The notes: generated from the sequence alone by a model not told the origin. 64,000 nucleotides of DNA from an uncultured Bacteroidales bacterium (GCA_947167075.1 CAMVGR010000009.1:1-64000), one strand, 5' to 3'. Counted from the first letter of the stretch, positions 47,991 through 58,785 are shown. A program made the numbers and translations.

Positions 47991-49802
47991 TCAATCATTT
48001 ACTATAACGAATGGTAATCGAGCTTGGACCCCTTCGCTTTCGCTGACATATAGCACCTCTTGTTCGAGACGTGAAAGTGCCTTATGGTGCTTTGACTGCT
48101 TCTTCCACAAGGTAGCCATCCGCATCTTGGCCATCAGATTCAAGTCGTCCGACGATTCGCCAAAGAGTTCCGACAGTTGCGTCCAAGTGTCCTTTTCCTT
48201 GGGGAATTCCTTGACCTTATAGTTTTCTAGGCCCGACTTCTCTGCAGCAATAGCCATCGCCACATTCAGTCCACCCAGGGTATCTACCAATCCGATACTT
48301 ATAGCATCGTTGCCCGTCCAGACTCGGCCACGGGCAATCTGGTGCACCTCGTCGAACGACATGTGGCGTCCTTCGGCCACACGACCGACAAAGACTTTGT
48401 AAAAGTCCTCCACATTCTTTGTCATCATTGCCATGGCTGCTGGCGATAACGGACGGAAACCACTCAGCCCGTTGGAATTGCGATTAGTGCTGACAGTATC
48501 TGTATTGAGACCCAATTTCTGACGCATCAGCTTGCCGAAATTAGGAATAGTGCCGAATACACCGATGGAGCCAGTGATGGTAGTCGGTTGCGCCACAATG
48601 ACATCGGCCATACAACTCATCTCATAGCCTGCAGAGGCTGCAAGGTCGCCCATACTGACAATGACAGGCTTTTTTTCGCGGGCGGCAATGACGGCGTGGG
48701 TCATGCTTTCGCTGGCAGTAGCCTGTCCTCCTGGAGAATTGACACGAAGCACGATAGCCTTCACCTCCTTGTCGTCGGCAGCTTGTCGAAGGGCTTTGAC
48801 GATGTCGTCACCATAGACACCCGTGCTGAAGCCACGAGCCGTCCCATCGACCACATCGCCTTCTGCATAAATAACAGCGATTGCATCCTTTGCCTTGTTT
48901 GGAGCCATCTTTACATTGGCAGCATACTTCTCGATTGGGAGCAGTTGCTTGCCCTGGAACTGATCCTTAAGCATCTGTCGCACATCCTCCTCGAAACAGA
49001 GGGTATCGACAAGGTGTTGTGCATATGCTCCGTCTGCCATAAAGCCACTCAATTCATCGGCAATGCGGTTAAGATCAGCTACATTCATGTTGCGGCTCTC
49101 GGCAATGGAAGTAGTCAATACTTTCCACGTGCTACCGATATAGGCACGTATCTGCTCGCGGTTGGCTTCGCTCATGTGGTTGAGCGTGTATACCTCGCCA
49201 GCACTTTTGTAGGAGCAACTCTCGGGACGGATAAGTTGCATCTCTATGCCAAGCTTATCGAGAAGGTCTTTGTAGTACATCACCTCTCCCCCAATGCCAC
49301 GAAATTCCACCATACCAGTGGGATGCAGGCATATACGGTCGGCTGATGTAGCCACATAGTATTCGCCTTGCGAATAGGAGGTGGCATAGGCCAATACGGG
49401 CTTCTCGGAGGCCTTAAAGTCCTCGATGGCATCACGCAATTCGGTGAGCGACCCCCAGCCTATTGTAGGTGCTCCACATCCTTTCAGCAGAATGCCTGCC
49501 ACCTTATCGTCGTTGGCAGCAGCACGGATGGCATTCACGGCATCGATGAGGCCGACGGTCTTTGTGTCGCCGAGCGACATCTGCAGCCCACTGGCCGTTC
49601 GGTCGCCACTCACTCTGCCGAAGTCGACAGTGAGAATGCTACCATTCTTTACTATCGTGGCACTGTCCTTGTCCATCTTGCTGAACGACACCACCATGGA
49701 AATCATTGTAATGAACATTATCAAGCCACTTATTAGCGACACAATTACAACGCCAAGGGCCGATGCCAACATTGTTTGAGCAAAACTAAGAGGTTTTTTC
49801 AT
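47991..49802 (-). CDS. sppA: Signal peptide peptidase SppA, 67-kDa type
   Basis: A 603-residue membrane serine protease that degrades cleaved signal peptides. An N-terminal membrane segment lies at about 15-40. Two peptidase S49 domains follow. The catalytic Lys is in CSYKSAGEVYT of the N-terminal domain and the Ser in SMGDLAASAGYEM of the C-terminal domain, as in E. coli SppA. VNSPGGQATASE and TITGSIGVFGTIPNF are also characteristic. The gene follows tex on the same strand with a 56-bp gap. Confidence 0.92.
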   Translation of the reverse strand: MKKPLSFAQTMLASALGVVIVSLISGLIMFITMISMVVSFSKMDKDSATIVKNGSILTVDFGRVSGDRTASGLQMSLGDTKTVGLIDAVNAIRAAANDDKVAGILLKGCGAPTIGWGSLTELRDAIEDFKASEKPVLAYATSYSQGEYYVATSADRICLHPTGMVEFRGIGGEVMYYKDLLDKLGIEMQLIRPESCSYKSAGEVYTLNHMSEANREQIRAYIGSTWKVLTTSIAESRNMNVADLNRIADELSGFMADGAYAQHLVDTLCFEEDVRQMLKDQFQGKQLLPIEKYAANVKMAPNKAKDAIAVIYAEGDVVDGTARGFSTGVYGDDIVKALRQAADDKEVKAIVLRVNSPGGQATASESMTHAVIAAREKKPVIVSMGDLAASAGYEMSCMADVIVAQPTTITGSIGVFGTIPNFGKLMRQKLGLNTDTVSTNRNSNGLSGFRPLSPAAMAMMTKNVEDFYKVFVGRVAEGRHMSFDEVHQIARGRVWTGNDAISIGLVDTLGGLNVAMAIAAEKSGLENYKVKEFPKEKDTWTQLSELFGESSDDLNLMAKMRMATLWKKQSKHHKALSRLEQEVLYVSESEGVQARLPFVIVND

Positions 49803-49858
49803 ATACTAATACTTTTTTGTTTTTTATTTCCAGAAATCAGATTGTCCAATCTATTTTA

Positions 49859-51952
49859 TTACTCTATTCCTTTTAAAGTCAGGCTGATTCGGTGGCGACG
49901 CGAGTCTACTTCCAACACCTTTACCTTCAGATGCTGATGCAGGTGCACCACCTCGGAAGGTGTGTTGACGCGGCGGTTGGCCATCTGGCTGACATGAATC
50001 AGTCCATCTTGGTGCACTCCTATATCGACGAAAGCACCAAACGCTGTGATATTTGTGACTATACCAGGTAAGATCATTCCCTCGCGGACATCCTCGAACC
50101 GAGTGACATTTTTGTCGAACTCGAACACTTCAAATCGTGCTCTAGGGTCGAGTCCGGGCTTCTCCAGTTCGCGCATGATATCCTGCAACGTAGGCATGCC
50201 GCAATCGTCGGATACGAAGTCGTCCAGTTTGATACGGGCACGCATCTCCTTGTCGTGCATCAAGCTCTCCACATCGGTACCGACCGATGCGGCCATTCGA
50301 CCCACTAGGGCATATCGTTCCGGATGGACTGCACTGTGATCTAACGGATTGTCGCTCTCCCTCACACGCAGGAAACCGGCACACTGTTCGAAGGCCTTGT
50401 CGCCCATTCCCTTCACGTCATGCAGTGCCTGCCTGGAAGCAAAGGCACCGTTCTTGTTGCGATGCTGCACTATTTTGTCGGCCAAAGATGGACCAATGCC
50501 GCTGACATAGCTTAGCAATTCGCGGCTAGCGGTATTCAGCTCCACTCCTACACTGTTCACACAACTCACCACCGTGTCGGCCAAGCTCTCGGCGAGCATT
50601 TTCTGGTCCACATCGTGCTGGTACTGTCCCACTCCTATGCTTTTGGGGTCGATCTTGACCAGTTCGCTGAGCGGATCCATCAGTCGGCGACCTATGCTGA
50701 CAGCCCCTCTCACAGTGACATCATAGTCGGGGAATTCGCGTCGGGCCACCTCGCTGGCACTATAGACCGAGGCGCCGGCCTCACTCACACTGATTGCTAT
50801 CACCTTGTTCTTGAAGTGGCAACGTTGCACCACCTCCTCGGTTTCACGACCGGCAGTGCCATTACCGATAGCTATGGCTTCGATGCGGAAAGCCTCTACC
50901 AGAGCCTCCAACTTGGCAATGGCGGCACGCTCTTCGCGGACCGAGGTGAAGGGATAGATAGTCTCGTTGTGAAGCAGTTGGCCTTGTGCATCGAGGCATA
51001 CCACCTTACATCCTGTGCGGAAACCCGGGTCGATGGCCAGGGTGCGCTTTTGCCCCATGGGAGCAGCGAGCAGCAGCTGACGCAAGTTCTCGGCAAAGAC
51101 ACGTATAGCCTCGCGGTCGGCATGCTCTTTGAGCTGCTTGCGAAACTCGTTTTCTATACTGGGGCCCACCAGCCGTTTGTAGCTATCGGCTGTGGCCATC
51201 TCTATCTGTTCGAGGCACCTCCGGTCTGTTATATTCCATCTGCCGGAGAGAGCGGCAATACCATCGTCGTCGCTATCGGGGCGCACATGCACCTTGAGCA
51301 CGCCGGCTTCTTCGCCACGAAACAGCGCCAGCACTCGGTGTGAGGGGGCTTTCGCGATGGGTTCGTGCCAGTCTATCCACGACTCGAACTTGCCTACCTG
51401 CTCATCGTCGACATCCACTCCACGCGCCAGCGTGGAACTAAGCATCGCTTTACGCATGAAGACATTGCGTACACGCTGACGCGCCGTAGCATCGTCGCTG
51501 ATTCGCTCGGCTATGATGTCGCGAGCTCCCTGCAGGTCTTCGTCATCCCATGCCTGCCACTGCCCATGTTCGATGGCATTGGCGATGGGTTCATAACCCC
51601 GCTCGATGGCTATAGTGGCACGGGTGCGGCGTTTAGGACGATATGGCAGATAGAGGTCTTCCAATTCGGTCATCGATTCGGCACGGTCTATCTTTTCGCG
51701 TAGCGACTCGGTCAGTTTTCCCTGTTCTTCTATACTAGACAGGATGGCCTCACGACGCTTGTCCAGCTCCTTAAGACGGATAAGCAGGTCGCGGATGGCA
51801 GCAATCTGAACCTCGTTCAGCGAGCCGGTGACCTCTTTACGGTAGCGGGCAATGAAAGGAACCGTCGCACCCGACTCCAGCAACTCGATGGTCTTCTCTA
51901 CCTGTCGGACGTTGAGCTCCAACCTATTGGCTATAGATGTAGCATAATTCAT
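49859..51952 (-). CDS. tex: Tex-like S1 RNA-binding protein
   Basis: A 697-residue protein with complete Tex architecture: N-terminal helical region (ELLESGATVPFIARYRKEVTGSLNEVQI), a YqgF-like RNase H fold (TLAIDPGFRTGCKVVCLD), helix-hairpin-helix modules (LLSYVSGIGPSLADKIVQHRN) and a C-terminal S1 domain (GMILPGIVTNITAFGAFVDIGVHQDGLIH split over two motifs). Tex binds nucleic acid and is linked to transcription; its mechanism is not settled. The start at 51952 is chosen because the -7 element TATTTTTGC ends 3 bp before it, implying a leaderless transcript. Confidence 0.93.
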   Translation of the reverse strand: MNYATSIANRLELNVRQVEKTIELLESGATVPFIARYRKEVTGSLNEVQIAAIRDLLIRLKELDKRREAILSSIEEQGKLTESLREKIDRAESMTELEDLYLPYRPKRRTRATIAIERGYEPIANAIEHGQWQAWDDEDLQGARDIIAERISDDATARQRVRNVFMRKAMLSSTLARGVDVDDEQVGKFESWIDWHEPIAKAPSHRVLALFRGEEAGVLKVHVRPDSDDDGIAALSGRWNITDRRCLEQIEMATADSYKRLVGPSIENEFRKQLKEHADREAIRVFAENLRQLLLAAPMGQKRTLAIDPGFRTGCKVVCLDAQGQLLHNETIYPFTSVREERAAIAKLEALVEAFRIEAIAIGNGTAGRETEEVVQRCHFKNKVIAISVSEAGASVYSASEVARREFPDYDVTVRGAVSIGRRLMDPLSELVKIDPKSIGVGQYQHDVDQKMLAESLADTVVSCVNSVGVELNTASRELLSYVSGIGPSLADKIVQHRNKNGAFASRQALHDVKGMGDKAFEQCAGFLRVRESDNPLDHSAVHPERYALVGRMAASVGTDVESLMHDKEMRARIKLDDFVSDDCGMPTLQDIMRELEKPGLDPRARFEVFEFDKNVTRFEDVREGMILPGIVTNITAFGAFVDIGVHQDGLIHVSQMANRRVNTPSEVVHLHQHLKVKVLEVDSRRHRISLTLKGIE

Positions 51953-51955
51953 GAT

Positions 51956-51964
51956 GCAAAAATA
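51956..51964 (-). promoter_or_regulatory. -7 promoter element for tex
   Basis: The minus strand reads TATTTTTGC immediately before ATCATG. The predicted start of transcription falls at or next to the ATG. Confidence 0.6.
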
Positions 51965-52158
51965 CACAAAAAAGAGCAATCACACACCTTCGCACAAAAA
52001 TAAAAGCCACCACCTTTCTCCCACAATGGCACTTGACCACCTGAGTATAAACACTTTAGACGCGTATACATAGCGGGCAAAAAAGATTGTCTTTCGCTTT
52101 TGTTGTTGTATAAACAGAACGTAAAAACCTAATATTCCGATTGAAAAAGGTATCAACA

Positions 52159-52206
52159 CCGTACTTCATCCGTACATGCACCGTACATGCACCGTAGATG
52201 AACCGT
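52159..52206. repeat. 11-bp tandem repeat array, copy B
   Basis: Units CCGTACTTCAT, CCGTACATGCA (twice), CCGTAGATGAA and CCGTG. The 48-bp array matches copy A at 12781 base for base and lies in the divergent tex-tamB intergenic region. Apart from it, this 424-bp intergenic region shows only the tex promoter. Confidence 0.9.
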
Positions 52207-52376
52207 GACAACAATGTGACCCCACGGCATGTCTACAGACCAGAGTCGGAATAGGGTCGCCGAAACTACTTCCAGGGGTCGAAGAACGAACTAATTGCGT
52301 TTCCTCCACCACAACTCGCATAATATTTTATCGGGAACAACAATAAAATGCATTCCTCGTCGTTAGAAAAAGAGTA

Positions 52377-55300
52377 ATGAAGAAAACACTGAAAGTAGTA
52401 AGCCGCATATTGATAGCAATGCTGCTGATGGTATATGTGTCCATCGCAGCATTGAACTACAGTGTGGTACAGTCGTACCTGGGCACCGCAGCCGGCCACT
52501 ACTTCTCAAAGCAGTGGGGCGGCGAACTGCGCATCGGTTCTTTGCATGCCATGCCATGGGACCACCTGCTGCTCGACAATGTGCTGTTGGTAGCTCCCGA
52601 CAACGATACCATCCTCGACGTAAAGCACTTACGCATCCGTTTCAAGCAGTTTCCCTATTCAAATATGCACCTGAACATAGATCGCGTTACGCTCCGCGAC
52701 GGATACTATCACCTAGCAGTCACACACCTAATCGACGAAGACCTATACATCACCAATCTTCAGCACATCATCGACTACTACACCTCCGACACCACCTCAC
52801 CCGCAGCCAGTGGGCCATTTGTGGTAGATGTGGGTCACCTCAACGTGATACGAATGAGGTACAAGCAAGACATACCCGACGAGGGTATTCCCCATTGGGA
52901 AGAAGGGGTGAACATCGCACACATGGATTTTAGGGACATCAACGTTAGAGCCAAGGATATACATGTAGAAAACGACGATGTATCCGTGCGCCTGCTGAAA
53001 TTCAGCACCACCGAACGCAGCGGCATGCGAGTAGACCAGGTAGAAGGGAATGTGCATGTGAGCCCACACGACATTACGGTGACCGATTTCGCTCTGCATA
53101 CCCCTAAAAGCACCGTGGTTGCAGATGTAGAAATCCGTTGGGACGGATGGGGAGGCCACGACTACCTGGCCGATGTGCAGCACGACATTGTCCTCCACGA
53201 GGGCACATCGGTGGCACTGTCAGATGCAGCCTACTGGGCACCAGTGCTGTGGGGTATCGAGGCACAATTCGACACCGAGGGCCATGTAAAAGGAACCATC
53301 GGCGACATGCACATCAGCGATTTCGTAACCCACTGGGGCAACGAATCGACATTGCAACTGACAGGCGATGTAAAAGGTTTGCCAGACATAGAGAGCACCG
53401 TGTTCGATGTAGACATCGAGCGTTTTCGAACCACACAGAACGACATACGGGCACTTGGAATATTCAAAGTGCCAGGAAGCCAACCCCTTGCCCACTATGC
53501 CCAAGTAGACATCCCCGATTTCCTACTTCGACAGATAGACCATGTGGATATGAGCATGCGAGTACATGGTGGATGGCAAGAACTTGGCACCATCAATATG
53601 CTGCTAGAGAGTGGAATGGGCAATTTGCATGCCGATGCCCTACTGACACCCACACCCACCGGCGGAGCCATATTCACTGCCGAAATGGGGAGTAGCGGAC
53701 TGGGGCTAAAACTGCTGCGTACCGATTGGCTCTCGCACACAGGCTTCGACCTGAGCATGAATGGCCGGATCGGCAAACTGGATGACCTTCACACACTGAA
53801 CGCGGAAGCCGAGGGGCGACTGACCAACAGCGTGGTACGTGGCAAACATCTAGAACCCATCGAACTCAATGGAGCCATTCGCAACGGTGTGTCAAGGCTC
53901 TTGCTCAACTCGACCGACAGCCTCGCTCTATTCACTGCCGAAACCGAACTGCACCCACTGGACGAGACCAAGACGGCCATTGTCAGACTCCATGCCAAAC
54001 GTATCGACACCAAAGAATTGGGACTGCTGGAAGAGAAATACGGTCCGGTATCTCTGCACCTCAATGCCGGATACGAAGGAAAGGATCTGGACAATATGCA
54101 AGCCGAGGCCCGCTTGACCGACATCAGAATGGGTGTAATCAATATGGGGCGGGTGGCTGTGGATGTAGTAGCAGCGGATGGCTACAAGAATCTTCGTCTG
54201 GAAAGCGATGCCATGAATGCATCCATACGCGGACAGTTCGACTACCCCGACATCCCTCTTATCGGTATGCAGATGGCACACGAGCTATTGCCTCAATACC
54301 TGTTTCACATCGATTCGCTTTACACATACGAAGCCGAGCAAATAGCAAACAGCAATATCTATTTCCACCTCCATTGGCTGGACGATGGGAAACTGCTTCG
54401 CAATATCGTCCCCAATTTTTGCCTGGCACAAGACACCCGTATCGATGCAAGCTATAACTCGTCAGAGAAGTTGAAACTGGTGCTACGTAGCGACTCGGTA
54501 CGCAGCGGCGACCTTAAACTGACGGGAATTGGACTTATCGGACGGATGAACGACGACCGATACAGGCTGTCGGTAGAGGCCCAGGATGCTGGTGTAGCCG
54601 ACATGATACTGATGCAAGATGCCAAACTGCTTGTTGAAACAGACCGTCAGGTCATCACCTCGGGACTGACATGGGATAGCGACGACCACTCTAACTACGG
54701 CGACCTGCTCCTATATCTCTCCGAGGGAAAAGTAAAGATTGTGAAGCCTGACTTCACATTGGCTGGCACCCCTTGGACTTTGGAAATCGACGATCTGAAC
54801 ATCTACAACAACGAGAGGCTGCATGTCGAAGGCAACGGTATAGCACTGCACAGTAAGGAGCAGAACGTGAACGCCAACGTAAGCATAAACGGACTTCCAT
54901 CGGACAATCTCGAACTCCAGTTCAAACAATTCGAACTGCACAACATCAGCAATCTGCTGCTCCGAGAGAGTCCCATATGGGTGGAGGGTTGTGTGGATGG
55001 GCGATTCTCCATTTTTGGGCTCAACGAAACGCCCTACTTTAACGCAAACCTATCGGTAGACAGTTGTATAATCAACCGTCAACCAGTAGGAGACCTACGC
55101 CTGCGAAGCAACTGGAATGCTGAACTGAACACAGTCAACCTATCGCTGGAGGGGAATCAGCTGAATGCTAACGGATGGGTAGAATTAGGCAGACCCGACC
55201 CTGGGCTTAACTTCACGGTCGATTTTGACAGTTTCGATTTGTCGCTGCTTGCACCTCTTGTGAACAATTTCAGCAGTAGGTTCGAGGGGTTGCTGCATGG

Positions 55301-56759
55301 CAGTCTTGATATAGCTGGCAATACATCGTCGCCACTCATTGTGGGTGAGGCATTGGTAGAGAACGGGGCTTTGAAACTAGACCTTACTGGAGTCACCTAT
55401 CTCTTCAACGACAGCATTCAGTTTATGAACAACCTTATCACGCTCGACAACTTTGTCATCCTCGACCAGAGAGGCAACACCGCCTTCATAGATGGCATCA
55501 TAACATACGAACAGCTTAGCGACATACGACTGGATTTGCAGATGCATACAGACCGCCTACTTGTACTCGACAAGCCGAGCGGAGACGAGTTCTTCGGTAC
55601 ACTTTTGGCATCGGCAGAAGGGAGTGTTAGAGGACCGGTACAGGCTTTAGAAGTGGATGTCGTTGCACAAACCACACCCGGATGCTCGCTGACAGTTCCG
55701 GTCAACGACCAACGACAAGTAAAGTCGCAGAACTACATCACCTTTGTTAACGACCAGCCCAAGCCAATACAACAACAAAGCACTACCAAAAACCAAAACC
55801 TCCGACTGGATTTGGATCTATCCATCACTCCCGATGTGCAACTCAATCTACCCATGGATTTCTCCGAAGTCAAAGTCACTGTTGGAGCGTCGGGGTCAGG
55901 TGACCTCCATCTGTCACTAAAAGGGAATGAAGAGCCACAAGTGGTAGGAAGCTATGAAATTTCCTCCGGACTAATGAACCTCGGTCTACTATCACTCATT
56001 GAGAAGAACTTCACAATAGAAAGTGGAAGTAGCCTAAATTTCCAAGGTAATCTACCCGATGCCCGATTCAACCTAAGCGCAGTGTATTCCCAGCGGGTCA
56101 ATCTTAGCACCCTAACAGGTGGAGTCAGTGAAATAAGCGGAACGCAGAAGTATCTGCAAGTAGAAGATGTCATCAATATTGCAGGAACGATTCAGGAGCC
56201 AACAATAGGATTCGACATACGTCTGCCAGGTGCAGATGCCAGCGTGGAAGAAGAGGTTTATGCTTATATCGACCGCAACAGTGAGCGCGACATGCTAAAC
56301 CAGACTATCTCATTGCTGGTGAGTGGGCATTTCTACAATACCAATACCACCACCGTGAATGGGGGTATTGCAACATCGAGTAGCATTGGGGCACTAAGCA
56401 GTATATTGACAGACATGGTCAATGTTGTCGACATAGACGTAGACTACAAGGCGGGCAACGAATTAACCAAAGACCAAGTAGATGTCAATATCAGCAAGGA
56501 CTGGGGTAGATGGTATCTTGAAAGCACTCTGGGATATGGTGGGGAAAGCAGAGAACTGCAGGGAAATGCCGTCAATTCAGCAGTTATCGATGCTCTGTTG
56601 GGGTATAGAATCAGTCCGCTCATTCACCTGTTTGCGTACAATCGAACCAACACCAACGACTACACACGTATGGATTTACCCTATAAACAAGGCGTTGGAC
56701 TGAAACTCACTAAGGATTTTGACCGATGGATCGACATATTTAAAACTAGCGAAAAATGA
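52377..56759 (+). CDS. TamB-like translocation/assembly protein
   Basis: A 1460-residue protein. The N-terminus has one membrane anchor (ILIAMLLMVYVSIAALNYSVVQ). The long body is repetitive beta-rich sequence of the AsmA/TamB type, ending in the TamB C-terminal domain (DUF490). Recognisable late blocks are GSYEISSGLMNLGLLSL, FTIESGSSLNFQGNLPDARFNLSAVY split by short gaps, and VDVNISKDWGRWYLESTLGY. TamB-like proteins bridge the periplasm and move lipids or help insert outer-membrane proteins. No TamA-like gene is adjacent. The stop codon overlaps the next start by 4 bp. Confidence 0.88.
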   Translation: MKKTLKVVSRILIAMLLMVYVSIAALNYSVVQSYLGTAAGHYFSKQWGGELRIGSLHAMPWDHLLLDNVLLVAPDNDTILDVKHLRIRFKQFPYSNMHLNIDRVTLRDGYYHLAVTHLIDEDLYITNLQHIIDYYTSDTTSPAASGPFVVDVGHLNVIRMRYKQDIPDEGIPHWEEGVNIAHMDFRDINVRAKDIHVENDDVSVRLLKFSTTERSGMRVDQVEGNVHVSPHDITVTDFALHTPKSTVVADVEIRWDGWGGHDYLADVQHDIVLHEGTSVALSDAAYWAPVLWGIEAQFDTEGHVKGTIGDMHISDFVTHWGNESTLQLTGDVKGLPDIESTVFDVDIERFRTTQNDIRALGIFKVPGSQPLAHYAQVDIPDFLLRQIDHVDMSMRVHGGWQELGTINMLLESGMGNLHADALLTPTPTGGAIFTAEMGSSGLGLKLLRTDWLSHTGFDLSMNGRIGKLDDLHTLNAEAEGRLTNSVVRGKHLEPIELNGAIRNGVSRLLLNSTDSLALFTAETELHPLDETKTAIVRLHAKRIDTKELGLLEEKYGPVSLHLNAGYEGKDLDNMQAEARLTDIRMGVINMGRVAVDVVAADGYKNLRLESDAMNASIRGQFDYPDIPLIGMQMAHELLPQYLFHIDSLYTYEAEQIANSNIYFHLHWLDDGKLLRNIVPNFCLAQDTRIDASYNSSEKLKLVLRSDSVRSGDLKLTGIGLIGRMNDDRYRLSVEAQDAGVADMILMQDAKLLVETDRQVITSGLTWDSDDHSNYGDLLLYLSEGKVKIVKPDFTLAGTPWTLEIDDLNIYNNERLHVEGNGIALHSKEQNVNANVSINGLPSDNLELQFKQFELHNISNLLLRESPIWVEGCVDGRFSIFGLNETPYFNANLSVDSCIINRQPVGDLRLRSNWNAELNTVNLSLEGNQLNANGWVELGRPDPGLNFTVDFDSFDLSLLAPLVNNFSSRFEGLLHGSLDIAGNTSSPLIVGEALVENGALKLDLTGVTYLFNDSIQFMNNLITLDNFVILDQRGNTAFIDGIITYEQLSDIRLDLQMHTDRLLVLDKPSGDEFFGTLLASAEGSVRGPVQALEVDVVAQTTPGCSLTVPVNDQRQVKSQNYITFVNDQPKPIQQQSTTKNQNLRLDLDLSITPDVQLNLPMDFSEVKVTVGASGSGDLHLSLKGNEEPQVVGSYEISSGLMNLGLLSLIEKNFTIESGSSLNFQGNLPDARFNLSAVYSQRVNLSTLTGGVSEISGTQKYLQVEDVINIAGTIQEPTIGFDIRLPGADASVEEEVYAYIDRNSERDMLNQTISLLVSGHFYNTNTTTVNGGIATSSSIGALSSILTDMVNVVDIDVDYKAGNELTKDQVDVNISKDWGRWYLESTLGYGGESRELQGNAVNSAVIDALLGYRISPLIHLFAYNRTNTNDYTRMDLPYKQGVGLKLTKDFDRWIDIFKTSEK

Positions 56760-57637
56760 GAATTCCCAAAACGATATATAAAATAAAAAGCAATATACTT
56801 TTCATCTTGGGATTAGTACTATTTGTCTTGTTTTTTGCCATTATATATACACCTAACTACGGGCTATCTGAAGATGCAACGGGATTGAGCGACATACCCA
56901 ATGTTGAAAACAGAGTACAGATGTGGTATTCGCACCAAAGTATTTGCCTTCCATTGTGCTGTGCTATTGTTTTAGTAGTTACAACCCTTTCCCGAACTTT
57001 TTTGCTACTGTTTACAAGGACACGGCGATTACGTGAAATAGAGTATCTCTGGTGGCAAATCTCAGAAGTGGCAATCACTTCCATCTTTATCAACCTTTTC
57101 CTCTCACTGTTTTTCCACTACCCTTTCTTTTCCATACTGCCCATGGTGATGATTATCTATCTATCCGTATGTACATACCCCTATGCCTTCTATTGGCTAC
57201 TTGCCGAACGACTGGAAAGGGATATACGACTAGCAGAAGCCCAACGGACCATTACCCGACTGAGGCGTGATGGAGAAGAAGATACTCCCGGTATGCTTAG
57301 ATTCATCGATGACAAGGGTAATGTGAGGTTGGTAGTAGGTACCGAAAATGTGGTATATTTAGAAGCAGCGGGAAACTACGTTACCATACTATATATTAGT
57401 GCAGGCCGACTCACAAGATATAGTCTGAGAAACACCCTGAAAAGCATCGACGAAACATGTGCAGGGACTCCTATTATTCACTGTCATAGAAGCTACTACA
57501 TTAACCTCCTACATGTTCGGCTGCTCAAGAAAACTACGGACGGTATTGTGGCAGAAATTGATGTCGAGGGTGTCGATCCAATACCCATAAGCAAGAGCTA
57601 TGCAGACGAAGTAACAGTACGATTTAGCAAACTATAA
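56756..57637 (+). CDS. Membrane-anchored LytTR transcription regulator
   Basis: A 293-residue protein with about four membrane segments in the first 150 residues (NILFILGLVLFVLFFAIIY; LPLCCAIVLVVTTLSRTFLLLF; ITSIFINLFLSLFF; MVMIIYLSVCTYPYAFYWLL). A coiled linker (RLAEAQRTITRLRRDGEE) and a C-terminal LytTR DNA-binding domain follow: VVYLEAAGNYVTILY, SLRNTLKSIDE, IIHCHRSYYINL, ISKSYADEV. There is no receiver or kinase domain. It may sense an envelope signal directly. Translational coupling to tamB (ATGA overlap) suggests a link to envelope state; this is inference. Confidence 0.87.
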   Translation: MRIPKTIYKIKSNILFILGLVLFVLFFAIIYTPNYGLSEDATGLSDIPNVENRVQMWYSHQSICLPLCCAIVLVVTTLSRTFLLLFTRTRRLREIEYLWWQISEVAITSIFINLFLSLFFHYPFFSILPMVMIIYLSVCTYPYAFYWLLAERLERDIRLAEAQRTITRLRRDGEEDTPGMLRFIDDKGNVRLVVGTENVVYLEAAGNYVTILYISAGRLTRYSLRNTLKSIDETCAGTPIIHCHRSYYINLLHVRLLKKTTDGIVAEIDVEGVDPIPISKSYADEVTVRFSKL

Positions 57638-57651
57638 GTATACCTACCGAA

Positions 57652-58542
57652 ATGCAACTAAAAACCGACATAATACATTCCTCCATCATTCTTTTGGTCC
57701 TGATTATCTCCACATACTATAGCTTTGCCCAGGTTGATTATAGCATTGACTCTATGCGTGTGGTCGATGCAGAATGGCGCATCGATACCATGGAAGGATT
57801 CTACTTAAAACGCTACCATTTCGGGGAAGGGACGCTTTTCTGCTCTGCACAGCACCTGTTTGTGATAGAAATACCGGCACGTTCACACAGACATCTTGCC
57901 TTCATACACGACACCACGTTGACCACAGTCAGCGAATTGGCACATCGCAAAGACGCATACGCAGCCATTAATGGCTCTTATTTTGATATGGACCACGGCA
58001 ATCCTGTCTGCTATCTACGTATCGATGGACAACAAGTGGGTGAGAACACCCCCGCAAAAGAGGATTCTGTGAATCGGAAATACTACCAGTATGCAACACT
58101 ATCACTTAAGGAAGGTAAACCTCTCTTGACCATTCCTGACAGTAGCCGTACATGGGAACGAGAAATGACTGACAGCAATATAATGACAGCTGGACCAATG
58201 CTATTATACGAGGGTAAAGAGATAGCTCAACGCGACGACCGTACTTTTGTAACACGACGACACAACCGAACTGCCCTTGGCATACGTCCCGACGGTACTG
58301 TACTACTACTTGTAGCCGATGGACGCTTTAAGCATAAAGCCGAAGGGTTTTCTCTTCTCGAGTTACAGCGAGTGATGCGATGGCTTGGTTGCTCCGATGC
58401 TATCAATCTTGACGGAGGGGGCAGCACAACAATGTATATTCACGACATGCCCTTCGATGGTATTGTGAATCATCCCTCAGATAATTTCATTCACAATCAC
58501 AAAGGGCAAAGGCCTGTGAGTAATGCCATTCTTGTGCTTTAG
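57652..58542 (+). CDS. Phosphodiester glycosidase (NAGPA-like) family protein
   Basis: A 296-residue exported protein (signal peptide IILLVLIISTYYSFAQ). The domain matches the NAGPA/DUF2233 family: AAINGSYFDMDHGNPVCYLRIDG, MTAGPMLLYEGKEI, RHNRTALGIRPDGTVLLLVADGR, LLELQRVMRWLGCSDAINLDGGGSTTMY (in short segments) and RPVSNAILV. The family includes enzymes that uncover GlcNAc-1-phosphodiesters; the bacterial substrate is unknown. It starts 14 bp after the LytTR gene and converges with the lipoprotein gene behind it. Confidence 0.87.
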   Translation: MQLKTDIIHSSIILLVLIISTYYSFAQVDYSIDSMRVVDAEWRIDTMEGFYLKRYHFGEGTLFCSAQHLFVIEIPARSHRHLAFIHDTTLTTVSELAHRKDAYAAINGSYFDMDHGNPVCYLRIDGQQVGENTPAKEDSVNRKYYQYATLSLKEGKPLLTIPDSSRTWEREMTDSNIMTAGPMLLYEGKEIAQRDDRTFVTRRHNRTALGIRPDGTVLLLVADGRFKHKAEGFSLLELQRVMRWLGCSDAINLDGGGSTTMYIHDMPFDGIVNHPSDNFIHNHKGQRPVSNAILVL

Positions 58543-58548
58543 CTCTAC

Positions 58549-58785
58549 CTAACGTCTATTAGCATAGGCGATGCCGCCAGGGTCAATAGTTCCCACTTCA
58601 TATTCTTCTATACATCCTCTGTTCGAGGTAGACATCGAAGAGCACGGAGTATCACTATTGATATATAAATCCTCCGACACTACACCACTACTGGTGGCAT
58701 GATAGCAGACACATCTTTTTGAATCGCATGAGACCATGCTCAAGGCCACCACAACAGAGGCCGCTATAAGTATCTTTTTCTTCAT
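58549..58785 (-). CDS. Small Cys-rich lipoprotein
   Basis: A 78-residue protein with a lipoprotein signal (MKKKILIAASVVVALSMVSC, Cys20). The mature part has five more cysteines (CVCYHATS, TPCSSMS, RGCIEE) and may be disulfide-bonded. The start overlaps the GH92 stop by 1 bp (TAATG), so it is in the same operon. No family recognised. Confidence 0.7.
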   Translation of the reverse strand: MKKKILIAASVVVALSMVSCDSKRCVCYHATSSGVVSEDLYINSDTPCSSMSTSNRGCIEEYEVGTIDPGGIAYANRR